Of a stretch of 38,123 bases of DNA, positions 36,074-38,123 are shown piece by piece. Location of the stretch: contig JADFXT010000009.1 in NCBI GenBank assembly GCA_015233405.1, forward strand, positions 75,432 through 113,554, given 5' to 3'. The notes beneath the pieces were generated by a model, which was not told the DNA's origin, made no database searches, and was given only the letters and a program-made list of their open reading frames with translations. Both the position numbers and the translations under genes were made by a program. The DNA is from Candidatus Omnitrophota bacterium. GTDB taxonomy: Bacteria; Omnitrophota; Gorgyraeia; Zapsychrales; Zapsychraceae. Position 1 is the first letter of the stretch; every line of letters begins with the position of its first letter.

Positions 36074-36706
36074 ATGCTTACCTTTGAAAGTCAAATCAGG
36101 CAGGAAGGATTTGACTTTGTTATCGGAATAGATGAAGCGGGCCGCGGCCCTTTGGCCGGACCCGTCGTTGCTTCTGCGGTGCTTCTTAAACAAACAGATT
36201 TCCATTCTCCCATTCGGGATTCCAAAAAACTTTCTTCCAAACAACGTGAAACGGCCTTTGAAGAGATCGGCCAGAAGGCCTATGTCGGGGTTGGTATCGT
36301 CAGCGAATCCGTGATCGACGAGGCGAACATTTTGCGTGCGGCGTTTATGGCCATGGAGGGCGCGGTTTTGGACCTTGTCCGCCAGCTTCCCGGGGACGTC
36401 AGTTCACAAAATGATTTTTCTAAAAAAGTATGCTTGCTGGTTGATGGAAATCAATTTATTTCGGCCTTGCCCTATGCCTATCGCACCATTGTCAAAGGCG
36501 ATGAAAAGGTTTTTTCGATCTCAGCAGCGTCCATTATCGCTAAGGTCACCCGCGACCGGATGCTGGATATTTACGACCGTATTTTCCCCGAATATGGATT
36601 TCAAAAACACAAAGGTTATCCTACGCTGGCACACCGCAGCGCCATTAAAACTCACGGCATGTCTCCCATCCATCGAAAGACGTTTAGCAAAAAATTCTGC
36701 GGATAG
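36074..36706 (+). CDS. rnhB: Ribonuclease HII
   Basis: Removes RNA primers and misincorporated ribonucleotides from DNA; 210 residues. Catalytic D20-E21 in VIGIDEAGRGPLAGPV, the third Asp in LLVDGNQF, and the fourth in SIIAKVTRDRMLDIYD. GYPTLAHRSAIKTHGMSPIHR near the C-terminus is a family mark. ATG at 36074 is chosen; a TTG at 36032 would begin in the hairpin after rplS. It is the last gene of the housekeeping run. Confidence 0.95.
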   Translation: MLTFESQIRQEGFDFVIGIDEAGRGPLAGPVVASAVLLKQTDFHSPIRDSKKLSSKQRETAFEEIGQKAYVGVGIVSESVIDEANILRAAFMAMEGAVLDLVRQLPGDVSSQNDFSKKVCLLVDGNQFISALPYAYRTIVKGDEKVFSISAASIIAKVTRDRMLDIYDRIFPEYGFQKHKGYPTLAHRSAIKTHGMSPIHRKTFSKKFCG

Positions 36707-36742
36707 ATTTTTTCGTCACAAATATTTCTGTTTCGGTTAGGA

Positions 36743-36804
36743 ATGTCATCTTGCCTGCCAATGGCGATCCCGTCTTCCCAGCATTATCTTTGATTCCCCG
36801 CATT
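36743..36804. repeat. Decayed partial two-hairpin element
   Basis: TGTCATCTTGCCTGCCAATGGCGATCC and GATTCCCCGCAT resemble the left and right parts of the nearby elements, but the stems no longer pair well. It directly abuts copy 3. Confidence 0.45.
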
Positions 36805-36923
36805 GTCATTCCGGCCTTCCTAAAAAAAATATTCAAGAAGAGAGCCGGAATCCAGAAAATGCTTTTAAGGCCCTGGATTCCCAATCATCGCTAGATAAAA
36901 AATCGAGGAAGTTGGGAATGACA
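36805..36923. repeat. Two-hairpin element, copy 3 (covarying stems)
   Basis: Ends TGTCAT...ATGACA as in other copies, but the stems are ATTCCGGC/GCCGGAAT and ATTCCCAA/TTGGGAAT, so both sides changed together. The loops are long (about 26 bases each). Confidence 0.8.
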
Positions 36924-36934
36924 GGAAAGAATAT

Positions 36935-37034
36935 TGTCATCCCCGCAATGTTTAGGCGGGGATCCACAAGGTTTGAAGGCATGGATTCCCGACCTGCACT
37001 GCCGACAGGCAGGCAAAAGATTTCGGGAATGACA
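36935..37034. repeat. Two-hairpin element, copy 4, with palindrome inserted in a loop
   Basis: Left hairpin ATCCCCGC...GCGGGGAT; right hairpin ATTCCCGA...TCGGGAAT. The right loop holds an imperfect palindrome at 36993-37013 (CCTGCACTGC / GACAGGCAGG) akin to the one at 9539-9558. With copy 3 and the decayed copy it fills most of 36743-37034 in the spacer after rnhB. Confidence 0.82.
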
Positions 37035-37336
37035 GCAAAGGGTAAGGATTGTGAAAACGATAATATAAAAAATTTTTTTACCCCTTGCCGGTGCTGATTT
37101 GGTGCATTTTTCCGTCGACATTCCGCAGTTTGTGTTTTTCTAAAATCCGCCTCATGATCCTCCGTAACTTGTTTTTTATAAATTATATGGCATACTTTCA
37201 CTACAAAGAAATGGCTTAGGCCAATTCTCTGATCCAGCCAAAAAAATATAGATTTTAAAAAAGCTAAAGAGCTCGTGCATCTTTGTCTATTTTCTTCACT
37301 AAAGGCTCAATAACATTTAAAGGAGATTGAGAATCT
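37035..37336. other. Gene-free A+T-rich spacer before the last gene
   Basis: About 300 bases without a supported gene. It includes a minus-strand 25-codon ORF (37078-37155) with GGAGG close to its ATG, which I cannot support as a gene, and A+T-rich stretches near 37171-37190 that could hold a promoter. No clear -35/-10 pair was found. Confidence 0.5.
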
Positions 37337-38123
37337 ATGAAAAACGGTTCACCTAAAACCCAAAAAAGTTTGTGTATCAGAATTGTTTCTGCGGTCATTC
37401 TTTTTACATTTACGTTCACGTCCATCATTCCGCCGAGCTACGCGCAGAGTGTAATTCTGCCGACTCCGGGCGCGATGGTGACACCGTCCATGGCGTATGT
37501 GCCAGCGCTTTTAAAAGGCATGACGCTGCACAAGGACAATCCATTTCAGTTTGATTTTATTATCGATAACGGCCAAAGCGGTCTTCAAGGTGATGAATTA
37601 AAGAAAGAATCGCAGCGTTTGGTCAAATATTTCCTTGCATCCATGACCGTTCCGCAGAATGACCTTTGGGTCAACCTTTCTCCGGTAGAAAAAAATCGTA
37701 TCGTTCCCGACGCATTAGGCAAAACTGAATTAGGCCAGGATTTATTGGCTCAGGATTACATTTTAAAGCAACTGACTGCAACGTTAATGTATCCGGAAGG
37801 GGAGTTAGGTAAAAAGTTTTGGGATCGCATATATAAGGAAGCAAAAGAAAAGTACGGCGTAACTGATATTCCGACAGATACTTTTAACAAAGTTTGGATT
37901 TTGCCTGAATCCGCGACGATCTATGAAAATGGAGCGACGGTGTATGTTGTGGATGCGAAATTGAAGGTGATGTTGGATGAGGATTATCTGGCAGCCAATC
38001 AATCTACTTCCAGTCAAGCTGCTTCTAGTCATCCCGCTTTTTCTTCTTTGTCATCCCGGGCGCAGACCCGGGATCCAGGGTCTAAAAACGGGTTACTGGA
38101 TTCCCGCCTTCGCGGGAATGACA
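37337..38123 (+). CDS. Secreted protein, N-terminal part, open at the window end
   Basis: First 262 residues of a protein that continues past the right end. AAAGGAG precedes the ATG at 37337. A signal peptide covers ~13-36, ending SYA before QS. Residues ~45-225 form a conserved-looking domain (FDFIIDNGQ, KYFLASMTVP, LWVNLSPVEKNRIVP, LGQDLLAQDYILKQLTATLMYPE, GKKFWDRIYKEA, FNKVWILPESATIYE, LKVMLDEDYLA). I recall this block at the N-terminus of very large Omnitrophota proteins; this is memory, not a search. From residue ~227 a Ser/Ala/Gln linker passes into the dispersed repeat, read in frame as SSRAQTRDPG... LDSRLRGND. Function unknown. Confidence 0.85.
   Translation, partial: MKNGSPKTQKSLCIRIVSAVILFTFTFTSIIPPSYAQSVILPTPGAMVTPSMAYVPALLKGMTLHKDNPFQFDFIIDNGQSGLQGDELKKESQRLVKYFLASMTVPQNDLWVNLSPVEKNRIVPDALGKTELGQDLLAQDYILKQLTATLMYPEGELGKKFWDRIYKEAKEKYGVTDIPTDTFNKVWILPESATIYENGATVYVVDAKLKVMLDEDYLAANQSTSSQAASSHPAFSSLSSRAQTRDPGSKNGLLDSRLRGND
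38049..38123. repeat. Two-hairpin element, copy 5, read in frame within the last gene
   Basis: Left stem ATCCCGGG/CCCGGGAT (38053-38074, loop CGCAGA), right stem ATTCCCGC/GCGGGAAT (38100-38119, loop CTTC), ends TGTCAT and ATGACA. The window stops on the final A of ATGACA. It is translated without a stop as ...DSRLRGND. Confidence 0.88.

Noticed and set aside
36684-37201. Overlapping minus-strand ORFs of 66, 122 and 76 codons after rnhB
   Set aside because: They run through the two-hairpin elements; peptide content reflects repeat sequence only.

Overview
The window reads as one short-read contig of a Gram-negative bacterium whose genes resemble those of Candidatus Omnitrophota (candidate phylum OP3). 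The placement rests on three things: complete KDO, heptose and Lpt machinery next to Firmicutes-like housekeeping gene order; hairpin-rich intergenic repeats; and a secreted N-terminal domain at the right end that I recall from very large Omnitrophota proteins. This is inference, not a database result. Every convincing gene is on the + strand, mostly in tight overlapping runs. No rRNA, tRNA, CRISPR, phage or transposase gene was seen. Both ends look like assembly breaks: the left end is an adapter-joined fold-back artefact (1-214), and the right end stops on the last base of a dispersed repeat.

Region 1 (about 215-9291) is envelope lipopolysaccharide. It holds the tail of a GT4 glycosyltransferase and three tandem GT9 heptosyltransferases, then a good sigma70-type promoter, heptose kinase (rfaE1/hldA), kdsB, kdsA, kdsD, kdsC, an LptC/LptA-like periplasmic protein and lptB. 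Together these make ADP-heptose precursor and CMP-KDO, transfer core heptoses and drive LPS export. Region 2 (9292-17460) has a tandem hairpin repeat, a trigger factor without its PPIase domain, clpP, a class V aminotransferase paired with serA (probable serine synthesis), an unassigned membrane protein, purA, an OmpA-type lipoprotein with a small coiled-coil membrane protein, and a strong terminator.

Region 3 (17475-25606) follows the uppS-cdsA-dxr-rseP-proS-rimP-nusA order known from Firmicutes, with a lone CpaF/TadA-type ATPase inserted between rseP and proS. Region 4 (25622-36706) carries infB, trpS, scpA, ruvB, a DUF2905 protein, a SpoIID-like protein, queA, tgt, trmD, rplS and rnhB. Several usual partners are absent (clpX, rpoN, scpB, ruvA, rimM, rpsP).

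Region 5 (36707-38123) is a 630-base repeat-rich spacer followed by the start of a secreted protein open at the right end. The most interesting unexplained signal is a family of two-hairpin elements bounded by TGTCAT...ATGACA. Their stems covary between copies. One copy carries another palindrome inside a hairpin loop, and one is read in frame as protein. A second element family with long arms ending in CCGAAACAA occurs twice. No clearly new multi-gene defence or biosynthetic system was found.
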